Shown here: positions 1 through 14,200 of the stretch, piece after piece
Numbering within the stretch: the first letter of the stretch is position 1
How the letters are laid out: every line of letters begins with the position of its first letter
DNA from: Aphelocoma coerulescens
Taxonomy: Eukaryota; Chordata; Aves; Passeriformes; Corvidae
Direction: 5' to 3'
Length of the DNA: 64,000 nucleotides
Assembly: GCF_041296385.1 (NCBI RefSeq)
Contig: NC_091019.1
Coordinates: forward strand, 12,416,531-12,480,530
The notes under the pieces: generated by a model
What the model was told of the DNA's origin: nothing
The model's input: only the letters and a program-made list of their open reading frames with translations
Database searches by the model: none
Position numbers and translations under genes: made by a program

Positions 1-3000
1 AACAAGTCCTCACATCACCAGATACTGGGTATAGCTCTCAGTGCTGCAGTAATTCCTAAACCCAGCCCCAGCACACAGAATGAGACTGAACCAGCACTTC
101 AGCTGTCTCCACTTAGAGCAGGAACCATCGACTTCTGCCTCAGAGCTCTACAAACTCTGTGTTTTACTGGGTGCCTTATGACATTCTATAGACACATTGA
201 GATCACCACAGATATTCTAGGAACACCTGTTCATATTTCATCTCAAATGTCAACATGAATACATTAAGGAGGGTTTTACCAAAAAAGTGTAGCTGCCACA
301 CAACATCTGTAAGGATCTCCTACAAAGAATAAGAAAAGTAACACTAAGAATTATACCCAGGTCTAACTGTAAATGAAACATCCACTCTCAATCAGCACAC
401 TCCTTCATGCCTTTGGATGTCTTTGGATTTCAACAGATCCTGCTGATCAAAGACATTCAGATTGATTTCACTGGAAATGGATACTGCCATTATTCCGTAA
501 AATGGAATAAAAATCAGCCGTCCTGAGAAATCCAGCTGCTTGTAGAAAAATGAGTGAGCTCAATGTCAGAAATGTTTTCATTATTTAAACCAAAGAAACC
601 CAAGCCAACCTAATTTAAAACAATGCTTCAGAAATGTTGCTCAGCACAGCACCCCAGAATTTCTGTAATATAAAATACAGAACGAAATAGCATTAAAAAT
701 AAGGTCCATTAGTGTTAAGTGTTGGAAAAGTAAGTCCACAAAACTTATGCTAGGATGTGATATTTAATATCCATTTATTCCAATCCTTCAGAAGATTTTG
801 CATATGTGTGAGAAGAAACAAGGTGTATTTTCAAGACTGGGGAGGATAAGAAGACTTAAAATTAATAGACAACTAAGTCCTTTGGGCCAGTTATTTCAAT
901 CTACTCATTTGACATCAACATCAATTGCTCTTTTAGTAATGACAGAGTTAAAAGAAACAAACCCAGACACAACAGAAGAAATCTACTCCCTCAATTACTG
1001 CAATATAAACTTAGCTGAAGTCCTGAGTTTCCAAGCCTGGTCCAGCCTCCAATGTGTGAGGGACATACTGCTTCACAAACACTGAGTGCAATCCTTGCCC
1101 ACCAACCCTAAGCCAGCCAAGGGATTTGGAGGGGGTGGGGGGCAGAGCAGGGTCTGTGAAAGACAGGAAAATCCATCCTACCATGTGGGTAAATCAATTA
1201 TCCAACATTAATGGGCTTCAAGGAAAAACCTAATTGAAGTTGATTTCTTTAATAGCTTATGTACTTCCAGCATGCTTTGATCAGAAATACACACCCAAAC
1301 CCACAAAACAACAAAAACCTTCTCAACTGAGGAGGCAGTGGTTCTGTGAAGTCTCCCAAGTTGTACACATTACTTCTGATCTGTCAACAACGTAAGATGC
1401 TCTGTAGAGTCAACTTCAAAGACAAAATTTTTAGAAGATTAGAAATTAGTCTGTAAGAGGACTGTACACAACCTGGACTGACATTTCTGGAGCAGGAAAA
1501 GCACACAAGATAACAAGTAGGTAAGCTACTTAACTCACTCCCCATGTTATACAAATGGGGAATTTGCAATCAGTGCCTCTGTAACTCACAGCTGGGAATG
1601 CCTCCTTTTTGCACTTGCAGTCCAAAAGATGCCGCTTCTTGTTTCAAGATTTCATCCAGCTCCTAAATATGAGCACCAGTTTACAGTAGACAGATGTTTC
1701 AGATACAGGTCTTAAAGACTTCAATTAGCCAAACAGAACAAATAAGTTTCATATTGTTAAATGCACATCTTCTAATCTAGAGATGATGAATAAAGCCCAG
1801 CTGTACACAGTAAGTATTATTATGACTATGATATGATCTGGGCAACTTTAATTTCCTTACTGCAGCTCAATGAAGCTCCTGGAACGCAGCAAATATTCTT
1901 CTTGTAGTTCATAATCTCAAAAGTTGTCTTTCAGTGGCAGGAAGGCAAAATCCTCACGGAAGTTCTAACAAATGTGTCTTTTAAACGAAACAGCAGCCTA
2001 GCAAAACACTTCCTCATTTATGTCAAAAGTAGAAGCTGTGTCAGCTCCCACTCTAATATCCACCCTGTCTGATGAGTGACTTGGCACACCATGGAACCCC
2101 TTCCAGGGCTTCTTCCTCAAGCTCAGAACTACTGCTTGTACTTTAATACCTCTTGTCATAGGATCACCTGACTAACATTTCAAGTGAGCACAAACTTTAA
2201 CTTAATTCACTCTTCTCACTGGCACAGCACTACCTTAGTACTCCATTAGTTACTCCAGCTTCCAGCCACCAAATCCTTCTGGGCTTTTGTCAGGTTCTGA
2301 TTTTCTTCCCTCCTCTTACTGCAGCATTGTAGGCATCCAAACCAGACAATACATTCAAGCCATGGCATAAGACTACTACCCAAGTAATATTTTCTCACTT
2401 GACTTTTAAAGTTCATGCATTATGGAAAGTTAACCATTTTTCAGCTGAATAGACTGAACCACTACATACTTCTTTCAGCCTCTGAAGTGCATCTATTAAG
2501 GTGAAAATCCTAGTTTCCTGTATTTTCTTTTGAGTTGAATCACCTGGTCCAAATACTTTTAGAGATATTGCACAGAGCTGATTCTGTTTTCCAGTCACAT
2601 TATTACTACGACAAACCCAAACACATTTGGCATGTGCGAGACCTTTCATTCAGAGATCTATTGCCAAACTACAGCTAAATACTTTATATCTTCAGGGAAC
2701 AAAGCATTGGAACAAGAGAGCAAAAATATCACAAGAAGGAGCAAAGACAGGTGGCTCTATTTATAGCTGATACTTTCATTTCCAGTTTTTGCATTTTCCC
2801 TCTGGTCCTGCTGGATTTCCTCCCTGGCTGGAAGAAGCCATCCCTGCTCTCAGCACTCTGCCAGCCTGACAAAGCAAAGCCAACAGGCTGTCACTTTCCC
2901 TTCCATCCTAAAGTAAGCCCTGGGAAAAGGAAGAAACTCTCACCCTGCCTGGAACCAAGCTGGGGTACTCCTCACTCTGACTGCCTCTCTACCATTTCCT

Positions 3001-6000
3001 CTACCTCACATATCCTCAACAGGTTCATTTTCCCCCACTGCTTTCTTAAAATCTCTTCTTGACTTCACACAAAATCAGCTGTCAAACACAAATGCATCAC
3101 ATCCATATGAACATACATATTTCTTCCTTCAGACTATCTTAGAGGCTCAACTTAATTTTTGTTCTCCTGCAATACCAGCGGTTTTTGGATAGGAGGGCAT
3201 CACAGCTTTTTGTTAAGCATACAAGCAGGAATCTGCTAAAAAAAATTTCCAGAGAACATACAATGATGGTATAGCTACTGTATACATGAATGAAGTTTGT
3301 GTGGAAACAAAAATTTACAACTTAAAATTATTGACAAGTTTCCAGTTGTAAGAAAATCTCTTCCCACACATGGACCTGATAAATAGCTGCAGCTACCTCC
3401 CTGTGCACCCTGGAGTCCCTCTGTTGGTGGAGCAACAATAAACACTGACATAAATAAGCTCCAGCAGGTTCCTTTCCTGAAGTAACACTATTTGCCCATT
3501 AAATCCAAATCAAACTAGTGAAACCCTGACACTGCAACAATTTAGCACTTGCTAAATTGTTTTATGGAAAACACATAAAGAAACAAACATAAAAAAAAGA
3601 TACACATGTCATTTGCAGCCTCAGTCAATGCTTCAAAGGTAACAACACCACCTATTCCTGAAATCCAGGTTTTTAAAGGAGGCATTTGCTGCTAAGGCTG
3701 AGAAAGGCAGTCTCTCCGAGCTACGACAGCTCACACTGGGGCATTATCCCACACTCTGCCCTTCGGAGAGAGCCACATAAAGCAGTTGGAAGCACAGCCA
3801 CAGAGAACACTGAGAAGTAGGGCAAGCTCCCAAGGCCCCCCGGGCCAGCACTAATATTGACACAGCACATTAGGAGCAGAATTGCTGTAGCTGACAACTC
3901 CCTGTCCAGCCAAAGCAGTGCTAAGGACTGCGACAGAACAAGGCAGGAGGGCAGCACAGCGTCCTCCAGTTCTGAGGGACAGTGAAACCACAATGACAAC
4001 CCAAAGAAGTCCTTTAGCAGGACATTAAAAGTAAAGTTAGATGTCTCATTGTACCATATACTGAACACTTAAGTGAATGCTCTTGGCTTCTACTACAGCA
4101 CTAGCTACTTTTTATGCTTCCTTCTCTCTTCCTTGGATAAACTAGAATTTCTGTGCAATGTGACACATGTTCAAGGTGAGTCTCAAACACCCTACAGTGT
4201 GCACATCGCTAACACCAGCATTTTGAACAGCTTTGGTTTTGAGGCTTTGTTTTTGAATTATAGCATTCAAAGCAAGGCTTGATGGAGCAAATTAAGTGAC
4301 AGTTTAGGGAAAAATATCAGAGTATGGCTTGGAGAAAGCTGTATTTGTCTAGTTCAGGATAAGCATGACATACTGATGAAAACCTCACAGCAAAGTTTCA
4401 CAGAACAGCTGATAGAACATCTTAGTGCCAAAGGGATGGCTTTACTTCCTTTTTATTCTCCTGTCACTCTTCCCCCAGATTTCCCTTCCAGTACTCCAGC
4501 AGAGACTTTTATAAAGTCCCCAGAGCCTGTGGAGTGTGTTGAATTCATCAGACTGAATAACAACTTAAAGGGAAAGCACAGTCTTCTGGGGAGTTAGAAA
4601 TCTCAGCTGTCTTGCTGAAAGGTCAGATGATAACCAGAAGCAGCTCAAAGCAAGGGGAGGAGAGGTGTCAGAAAAGGGGAAAGGAAGAAATGTCCCATTC
4701 AACTACAGTAAGTGGTTAAAATATCCCTGTTATGGCCTTTCTGCACTTTCAAGATATTTACAGCACTCCCACAGGACTTGTTTTCAACACGTAAATAACT
4801 CCTTGGTTTGAGCAAGACAAGGTGTGCTGAAACCTTTCTACTGATTCACATCTGCACTGTGACATTTTCCTTGCTCTTTTGTGAATGACAAATTATAAAT
4901 ATACAGGCACTGTAGAGGAGTATTTCTATCCACTCTGCAGTCACTGCTGCAGTGGGAGCATGAGCTTTATTTTCTTGAGAAAGGCCTTCAGCAACAGGAC
5001 AGCCCTTTAGAGAAATGGCTGATACAACAGAATCCTTTTTTGTGCCTCTGTACATTCATGCTGATGCTGAGAACCACCAAACTGCCAAACCTGTGACACT
5101 CAGCAGCCAGAGATACAGCTGGATAGAAGCCTCAGACCTGCATTTTCCAGACAGGCTTTTAAATCTATGATTTCTAATTTAAATCATCAGTCAAGTTTGA
5201 ATGCATACTTTTACATTACAACTGAAATCGAAGACATTTGAAAATTGCTGCTGTATTTGGAACAAAGACTCATGTTCCCAAATCATGACAGCCTTTATAA
5301 AGGCAGAGGAACGATCAGGGAACACCAGCAGTTCACTTAATGAAATCCTTATGCTATGTAGACATCTCAACCATTACAAAAATTAAAAATAATGGAAATG
5401 CAAGTGGGGAAGAACAGTGTGTAATACAAACACATACAAAAAAAAATGAGATAAAAAAATCCTGCCAAGACCAAACATGGGCAACTGAGGAAGAAAGCCT
5501 GTTCAGAAAAAAACCCAACACAACAAACCACAGCCACCCACCCCAAAAAAGGACTCTTCATAAAACTGAAGGCTGCGTGCTTGATTTTTTAATGATTTCT
5601 TGTCTTTGACTCAAAGATCCATCCACGCAACACCCTCCTTTCCTCTCCTAATCAAGAACGGATGCAACACAGAGCAAAGGGACATCTGACTAACAGTTGC
5701 AACCAGAAGTTTTTCCAACCCATTGTTTTATTCCAAAAGACAACATTCCACGACCTACACAGTCTGATCCCAGTGGACCTAGGAAGGATCACTAGACAGT
5801 TCACATTCCTCCTCAAAAAAGCTTAAGTAGGTTTAGATGATTTTATTTCTGCAAGTAGCAGACTTGTGCCAAATATTAATAATGCAGTCCCTTAGTTAAC
5901 ACTTACAAATGCTCATAATTATTTACAGCTCCTGAACAGAGGATGGCTTGGATATCATCCAACAAGTCCACAGCAATTAAATTTATTAGAAAATAGAGAA

Positions 6001-7044
6001 CTTTCTACTTTCACTCAGTAGAACAAGAGAGGCAATGAGTTCTGCTTAAGGAACAATGAAATAAACTGGTCCTCTTCATCTTAGAAAACTGGCAGGACCA
6101 AGGTCTACAAAATCATCAAATGTCATGGGGACATCAAACAAAGCTTGGCTGAAAGGCCAAAAACAACACAGTTCTTCACACAAGGTGGAAGGCTGTGGAA
6201 GCTCTCTGCCAGATAACAGGAGGGCTAGAAGCTCATGTGGTTTGCACAGAGAGGTAGGACCAGTTCCTGGAAAGGAATTCTGCTGAGGGTTACCATCACA
6301 TGTGGCCTGTGAAGTCCCTGAGCTGAAAATAACTGTGGGCCCTCATCCTACTCTTCATCAGGAGCAACTCACAGCCCTGCAGGAGACAGGACTCTACAGG
6401 AACTGGGTCTTCATTATGGCACACAATGGTCTCTCTTGCCTTCTTTTGGTATCAGCAAAAGGACATTATCTCCATGTCTAAGTATTCAGAGAAGCTTCTA
6501 TTTACAAGTACATGGAATACTCATAGGGAAATTGTGAAATATACAACATCCTCAAAAAACCTTTCCCGGTCAACTTTGTTTTAAGTTAACTCACTCACAA
6601 TTACCACCACACCATCACTCGGCACCAGGTGGAACATTTGAACTGAATCAATACACATTACGAGTTTAGTAAAGCAGTTTGCAAAAGCTTAGCTTATCAG
6701 AAAAAAACAGTCTAATACAGGAAGCCAGGTTTATATGCTCAGTGTCTGCTTTCGTAAGTGGAATTTCATACCCAGTTTGAACAGCTGAACTTCTCTGCAG
6801 CACCCAGAAACAACTGCACTGAGCAAGGAGCCACGTAAAAGTCAGCAGGCAGAAACCACCCTAAACAAACACTCAGAATGGCAGTCCCGAGCCTCACCTT
6901 GCCAAGCACTTCAGTCCATACACACTTCCCCACTCACCTCAAGTCTTTCCTACAGTATCAGATCTTTCCTATCATTAAGTAGAGCTCTCAATTCACTTTT
7001 TAAAAGAGGCCAAAAGGAGCCACTAAAGCAGGCAAACTGTTACT

Positions 7045-7100
7045 CATCATAGAATCATTAAGGTTGGAAAAGGCCTCCAAGATCATCAAGTCCAACCTTT
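7045..7100 (-). repeat. CR1 LINE 3' end fragment
   Basis: The plus strand reads as the reverse complement of the CR1 3' terminus: an ATAGAATCAT octamer remnant, then the GGTTGGAAAAGGCCTCCAAG-type block, then GATCATCAAGTCCAACC. This is the typical avian CR1 tail, so the LINE's sense strand is minus. Only about 55 bp is recognisable. The copy is severely 5'-truncated, as most CR1 copies are, and has no coding capacity. Confidence 0.85.
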
Positions 7101-9422
7101 GAGCTTTGATTACACAAGGGGGAAAACGCAACCAGACAAACATGCTTAGAACAGAAAAGAATCACATATTTCAGAGGATCATGTACTAAACAATAGATAG
7201 AAAGAGTTCTGGCTTTTTTCAGAGTCTTATTTTTCTGCAGTGTTCACTTCAGTCTCATGCACTATTGTGCCCTGACTTTAACAGAGAAATGCATTCCCTT
7301 TCTGTACGTGTGTTTTCTTCAGTCACTCATCTGAGGCTCAACTGCAATGCTTTTTAAAGATATCTGCTAAAGTCCCTTCAGCTGTCTTCAAAGGCTCTGT
7401 CTCCTCTTCCACATGCATTGAGCTTACTTGTTGTCCCTAAAGGTACAAGCTTACATTTATATTCTATAAATTCTGAAGTAACTGACTAAACACAAAATAT
7501 TTACTGTGAGTAACTTAACTGACAAATGTAAAGGCACTTTCATTATATTCATGTTAAATCACTCCATCTTTGTTTTCCTAAATATGAGTATAGCTCCCCA
7601 GGTTTCTCTCCCACTCTTCTCTCCCTCAAGTATCAGTGCTCAAAATTTTCACCTAATCACAGGTATTAAAACTTCATATTCTTATTTCAAAATAAAGAAG
7701 TGTTATATTTTTCTCCCTTTAATTATTAAGATTACACATCAAAAGTGACGTTTGCTTCACTTTTTAGTTTTGCTGACCAAAACTCGTGGATATTACATTT
7801 TATCTATGCTTTAGAGAATAACAACATGAGAACCCCCTGCAGTATTTTTAACCTTAAGTTGTTTTGCTGCAAGTCTCTGTAATTCCCTCCTCTCTGCTCC
7901 AAGTCTCTCTGGCCATCCCTCTCCTTCTCAGCCTGGTAAAAGCTGTATGTCCTTTCACTTCCTTCTACTCAAACACAGAGTATCATACAGATAAGCAGGC
8001 AAGTTTTATCTTAACACTGATACCAGCTTCATTCATATCTGTTCCCTTGTACAATCATGTGTTCTGCTCTCCTCTGCTGCAACAGGAGGCAACCTCATCT
8101 ACTATTTTATAGGACACACTGATATGCTGTAACTCAGGCCAAAGTTTACTTTACAAAGATATCCTGCAAGAACCAATGTGTTGTAAGAATCCATTACTTG
8201 CCTCCCACCTTTTCTGTTCCAAAGCTTAGTTCTTCTTGTTCCTAACTTCCAACTTTTCTAGCCTGAAGTTCACTAAGTCACCTATATGCTATTAAACCTC
8301 ATTTCATTTTCTCCTACCAGATAACATTATCAGCTCATTAACTGAAGGACTAATCCAGTGAATTGCTTTTTCCTCCTTTAAGTAAGTTTAGTTGTGTTCC
8401 TTTCATCTGACACTGTAAATTTATGTTTGCAAACCAGTTCATTCCTTGAACTCTTTTCAGTTTTCTACTCACACTTTATCAAGTCCGAGAAAGCATTAAA
8501 ATTATGACATATTTAACATCCTCCATAGATCAACCTACCTTTGAGTTCAGCTTGATATCCTTGTTTACCAAGGCACAGATTCTTTTGTGCACCTCTCTAA
8601 CGCTGCCCTGGGAACTGCCAGTCAATAAAGTCCTTCCACCCTCAGTCACTTCCTCTTGGAAGTGTGACATACAGAAACAGGACTCTCGGCTGCTAGTTAG
8701 AAAGGGCACATGTATTTCTCAAGCAAGCCAAGTGGAAATTGCCAGAACCAATGCTACTGACTAATCCTTGCTCAGCTCACACACAGTAACTATGAATCAG
8801 TTTGATAGTTTATTTAACACAGGGCTAGGTGGATTTTTACCGTGCAGCACAGACTCCTCCTTGGGAGATGCAGGTGACAGAATTCACACTATTTCATTAG
8901 TTGAGAAGCTGAAAATCTAACCTTTTAACCCTTTGTAACTGCAAGAGTTTTTAACCTCCTGGCTTCAGCATTCAGCTGGGTCCTTCCATACAGCACTGGT
9001 GCTTACCTAACCCCACAGTGAACTGTTCAAAGATCCAAAATAGATTAAAACTAATCCTGTAAAGAAGTAATTTTTTAAAAAACTCCAAGTCTGAGTAGAT
9101 CACAGTAAGGTGGTTCAGGAAGTCAGGCAGGTGAAATGGAGGGGAGAGATGATCAGCTCACCAGTGAGTGTCCATATAACTTCCCTTGCCAACACACACC
9201 TGAATGTGGGAGCACACAGGTAAACTCCTACAGTGAGATTACAGCAAAGTAACCCTACAAAGCCTCCAGAGTAATAGAAGCATTTAAGAAACAATCTGAA
9301 ATCTATTTATTTTGTTTGTGAGCTGCTGCTTTGGATAAATTTGCTCCTTTTCTAGAAGGCTGTTTTATCAACATCCAAGTGAAATCCATCTCCAAACCAC
9401 AGGAGCACAGCCAAGACAGCAC

Positions 9423-9456
9423 CTGGATGAATGTTACTCCTGGATGAATGTTACTC
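9423..9456. repeat. 17-bp perfect tandem duplication
   Basis: The unit CTGGATGAATGTTACTC occurs twice head to tail with no mismatch. It probably arose by replication slippage. I see no coding or regulatory role. Confidence 0.9.
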
Positions 9457-11179
9457 AGGTTAGGTTTGAGAAACATTGCTCTGTGTGGGGATGGGACATG
9501 AAACCATCAAATCTTACTGCACTGAGACGACTGATGCCTACAGCTGAGCAGTGGGAATGTGAAAACTATGAAGGTAAAAGCAGAACACAACAACACAGGG
9601 AGCCACCAGGAACTGAGTGACCAGCCCTTTGAAGGGTGGAAAACAAGGACAAGCTCACATGTGGAAATCATTGTGATGAGTACACTTCTGGAAGGATGTG
9701 TGGAAAATACAGAACTCCATGATTGAAGAGAACCTCACTCGCTGCTGCCAAACAAAGACTCAGTCAAATTCCGTCATAGGGAGGAGTTAAAGGGGATGTG
9801 CTGGGTTCTATTTGGAGGTGAAAAACTGTAATCCTTCACTACAGCGTGCAATGAGGTTTGCTAGAAAGGGCAATCAAAGTTAGCTGTACTTATCCCTAAC
9901 ATTTCTCCTTTAAGCTAGTGCATCAAGACTCTTCCAGGTGTTTGAAGGGCAGGGGAGTTTCTTTTTCTGCTTCCTGAAAGTCTTTGAAATCCACTTGCCA
10001 GCCACTCCTCCAGGCAAGCCTGAGAACTTGCACCAATATTATTCTGTGACCTGGTTGCCAACACAGCATCGCTCCAAAACATCGTCACTGCCACACAACA
10101 CACACGGACAGAAGAGCAAACAAAGCACTCACAGAACTGAGACTAAAGGACAGAAAGCTACACACAGGCAATTCTAAGGGTGAATTCTTGAGTGTGGGTG
10201 TCTGTAAATAAAGTCAGAGGCCAGCTAAGACACCAGCTACCAGGCTTTCCAAAGTCGCCACACAAAATCCAACAGAAAAATGGAAAAACAGGTTTCATTG
10301 ACAAATAACAGAAACCAGTACTTTTCCAGCCTTGTCAAGGGACACCATCATTCCAGTATGTTTGGGGCTACAGGAAACTAGCAAACCACAGAAATATCCT
10401 AAAACTAGAGGATGAATCGGATGAGTGACCAAATATTTGTTTTAAAAAATAAGAAGCATGCATCTGAAACGTGTGCCAAAGAAAGTAGATTACACAAGTG
10501 TTACAGCACACCATGAATGAATCCATGGAGGCTTAGGCACTTGCCTGAGCAAATCCTGTTCTAAAAGGAATGCTCATTTTGTCTAAAAAGCACCCATAAC
10601 TCCCCAACACTAATTCAAGCACTTAAAGGAACTTTAAAAATCATAAAATGTTGAATAATGATCATCAATACGCTACAGCACTACCTGGCTCTCTGATGAG
10701 ATACCAATAGGTACTTTTTGCTCACTGTTTTGTTACATGGAAGAGGGTTTGTTTGTTTTTTTTGTTCTGCTTCTACCCAAGATGTGCAACTATTTGGTCC
10801 TTATTAGTGTTCATATGCTCTAGGAAAAAAATAAGCCAATTCACTTTAAGCAGAAGGCATTGATTCACCTGTTATCTGCTGAGTTAAACTTTGTCTTACA
10901 TTCCATTTATATTCCCCATAAAGTTGAACATTTTTAGTAAATAATAAGGGTGCATTAGTCTTACAAAGTTTTTCATGCCACTGAACACAAGAACAATTCT
11001 CTTGAATAGCTATTTGATAGGAACATCAAGAACAAACTATGGTGCCAATATTTCTCTAAATGGAAGCCTGGATAGATTTTAGAGAGCTTTGCTTCTAGAA
11101 AACAGAATATTTAAATGAACTGGCAGCAAGATGGGATCTATGCCAAGTTTGGGAATCATTCTTAAGCAGCAATTCAAGA

Positions 11180-11226
11180 TTTTCTTTTTTTTTTTTTGGT
11201 TTTTTTTTCTTGTTTTTTTTTTTTTT
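11180..11226. repeat. T-rich low-complexity tract
   Basis: A stretch of about 47 bp made almost only of T, with isolated C and G. It ends in AACAG, so it resembles a very strong plus-strand polypyrimidine tract and splice acceptor. The following sequence shows no convincing exon. The tract could equally be an old poly(A) tail on the minus strand. Confidence 0.85.
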
Positions 11227-14200
11227 AACAGACATGTCCCCTCCTCAAAGGCAGCAGAGGTGTGAACAATTAGTGAAGTTCAAACCACGTATTATCTTGG
11301 GAATTAAAAAAAAAAAATCTTCTTCCACCCAGTCTCCTTCCTATATTCTATTTCCTCCAGACTTCCTGGCAAGTTTAACTGGAGACATTGCTGGGTCTCC
11401 GCCAATTTTACATAAATTATCAGTTTGACAACAAGTTGGACACATAAGCGTTCAGCTCTGGCAAACTCTGTCAGGTGATGGTGGTGAATGAGCTCCTGAG
11501 AGATTTGAGTATCTGAAACACTTCTATATTTGTTCATCTGGAAACCCAGAGGCACATGGGCCAGTGAGGGGAAAGGGAAAAGAGTCAGAGGTCTGCCTGA
11601 GTTACTATTCCTTGTTAGAAAAGAGAATTTTTTAAAAATGGCACAATAAATACTGAAAAGCTCCACTGTATAGCTTCAGAGATGAGAGTAAAAAGTTGCT
11701 TATTTTTCTGGCTTCTGCGTTTCAGTGTCTAAGCCAGATTTTTTCAACAAATTTTTATGTAGATTTATGAAAGAAATGACCCAACACAGTTTAATCTAAA
11801 AATATTCTGTCACAAAGCCTCTTCTTCCACATGAAGGTTGCAGTGTAACACATTTAAAACAGCACTCTTCACACTTCTGCCTCTCCCACCTCTCCTTCAG
11901 CACTACTCAGTTCGTGAGCTGTGCTGTTTCCTAACCTACAAAAGCAGAAATGTTTACGAAGCCACAAGTTGTATGGGATCAGTAATCTTAAAACACTCTT
12001 CTGGAGCAAGTACTTAGCATTGAGACCCAGCAGATTCCCCAGGCCTGGATCTTTGCCTGAACACAAATGCCACCATGGAGCAGAGGAACTGGATACACGG
12101 ATGGAAATTCTTAGCCAGGAAGGAGTTGGAGCATTGGTGGAGGCTACATTGTCCATGGCAACCCAGTTCAAATGATCATCAAAACTGTTGTCCCAACTCA
12201 ACCAGCTGCCCATGGATGATGCAAAGGATTCATGTGTCATTATAAACCATACTGCTGGGCACTGAAACCAGGTAATTCTTTTTGGCCATAGGATTTTGTC
12301 CTGTCAAAGTAGCCGAGCAGAGTCCTGATGATCCTGCCCTGAACACTGGAATTTCCCACATGTTCTTTGAAAATCTGCAAAAATCCATCAGTCAGGCCAG
12401 AATTCTTGTGAGGAACACACAGAGAAAGGACACAGTCAGAAAACTTGCACAATGGCATCAGCTGTACCCAACTGTTAAAATTTGCTCTAAGATGGCGAGT
12501 TGATAATCTCCACCAGAAATAGGAATATACAAACAGTTTCTCCAACAGCTGACTGCAGTCACCTTCTCCTCTGTTGGTTTTTTTTTCCCCTCATCATCTG
12601 ATTCTTGATAATGACAAAAGCATTAGAGTAAGCCAAATAAAGAGCCACTCCAGCTAAGAAAATAAAGCAGGCATTTGCTATGGAAGAGTCTCATAGTCAA
12701 GTCAGATAAATGAGGACAGGAATTACCTCATCCAACAAATAATGCCAAGTACAGTAATTGAGATCTCGTTATTGCCAGCTGGGATATCTTAAACAGACTG
12801 AACTAGATTTTAAAATGCTCTAATAGGGAAATACCCATCCTTCTTCAGATTATTTCCTGGCCAGACAAGCTGACCAAGTTGCACATGTCTCAGATAGAGA
12901 AAAATGTATTTATATAAAAGGCCTAAAATTTCTAACAGAAGTGAAACAGAAAATCCCAACACAAATCCAAACTAGCATCAATTCTTATATCTGTCTTTCT
13001 ATTTAAAATAGGAATATCCAATCGCTGGCCTTGTATTTCCAAAATATGATTACTTCTAGTACTTCTAGAATTTGGACCCAAACTGCATAGCAAGCATTTG
13101 ACAACATTTTGAACAGATTGTTCTTTAATTACAGCACACTTACGGCAATTCTAATGTTTTTATATGACAAGTCCCTCTAAGAAGTCACTGAACCTGACTT
13201 GACAGGTTTCTAAAATAAACTACAACGTTCAGAGGCTGGTTTGGTCATTGCAGCAAAAATATATTTTAAAGTAAGAAAAAAAAGAAGAAACTCTACAAAT
13301 AGGAAGAAAACAACACTATTTGTAATAGAAACTTCCAAGCCATAGTAAACTGGGTATAGATTAAAGCCACAGTAAAATGTTATTCTAGGGCAGCAAAATT
13401 TGCCTAATATTCTGGGGTTTTATCAGATTGATAAGGAAAAAAAAGCAATTCCAGGTATCAGAGCCCTCTAAGACCACATAAGTAAATTTCTGGATTTATT
13501 AATTTGGGCCACATCCTGAGTATAACACAAAAATATTCTTAAGTATGTTGAGGGCACAGCATTGATACTGACTTTTTTCCATCAACCTATTGAATTAATT
13601 TCGTCACTAACAAACCAATTTGCAAATGCAAATGGCAAGATTACATGAAATGCCTTGGCAACAAAGCACATTGGGAAAGGCAACACAGGAATAAAAAGAC
13701 ATCCTGTTTCTTAGTCAACAATTCTAGAACCTCAACATGGTCAAGACAAGGTTAAAAAAACAAACCTCCAAAACAAACATCTGATTTTTTTGCAATCTAT
13801 TCTGGACCACAGATTCTATCCCCGAAAAATGAGCAGGCCATTCAAACCTATGGGCAAAATAAATATTATTTTACAAGGTTATATGAAAACTAATAAGCCA
13901 GTAGCCAAAGTACAGCAGAAGGCCCAAAACTCAAGGAGATTGAAAATACAATTATCAGAGGTCCTTGAGTGAAAGATAAAAATATCAGTAGAACTCAAAC
14001 CAAAGCCAACTTGCTGCCACTCTTAATGACTGTAATGCATATACACAACATAAAGGATAAAAGTTTTGATATTTTAATAGATCATTTTGCTTCAAATTGG
14101 AACAGAAGTCCTAAATTTCATAACACTCCAAGAAAAATCCACAGACAACAAAGAAATCCATTCAGAACAAGTTAAGGAAAAGCAAACCCAACCAAACCAG

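Noticed and set aside
6165..6215. Possible ancient CR1/L2-like LINE fragment
   Set aside because: A few words resemble LINE 3' regions (GGTGGAAGGCTGTGGAAGCT), but there is no octamer tail or longer alignment by eye.
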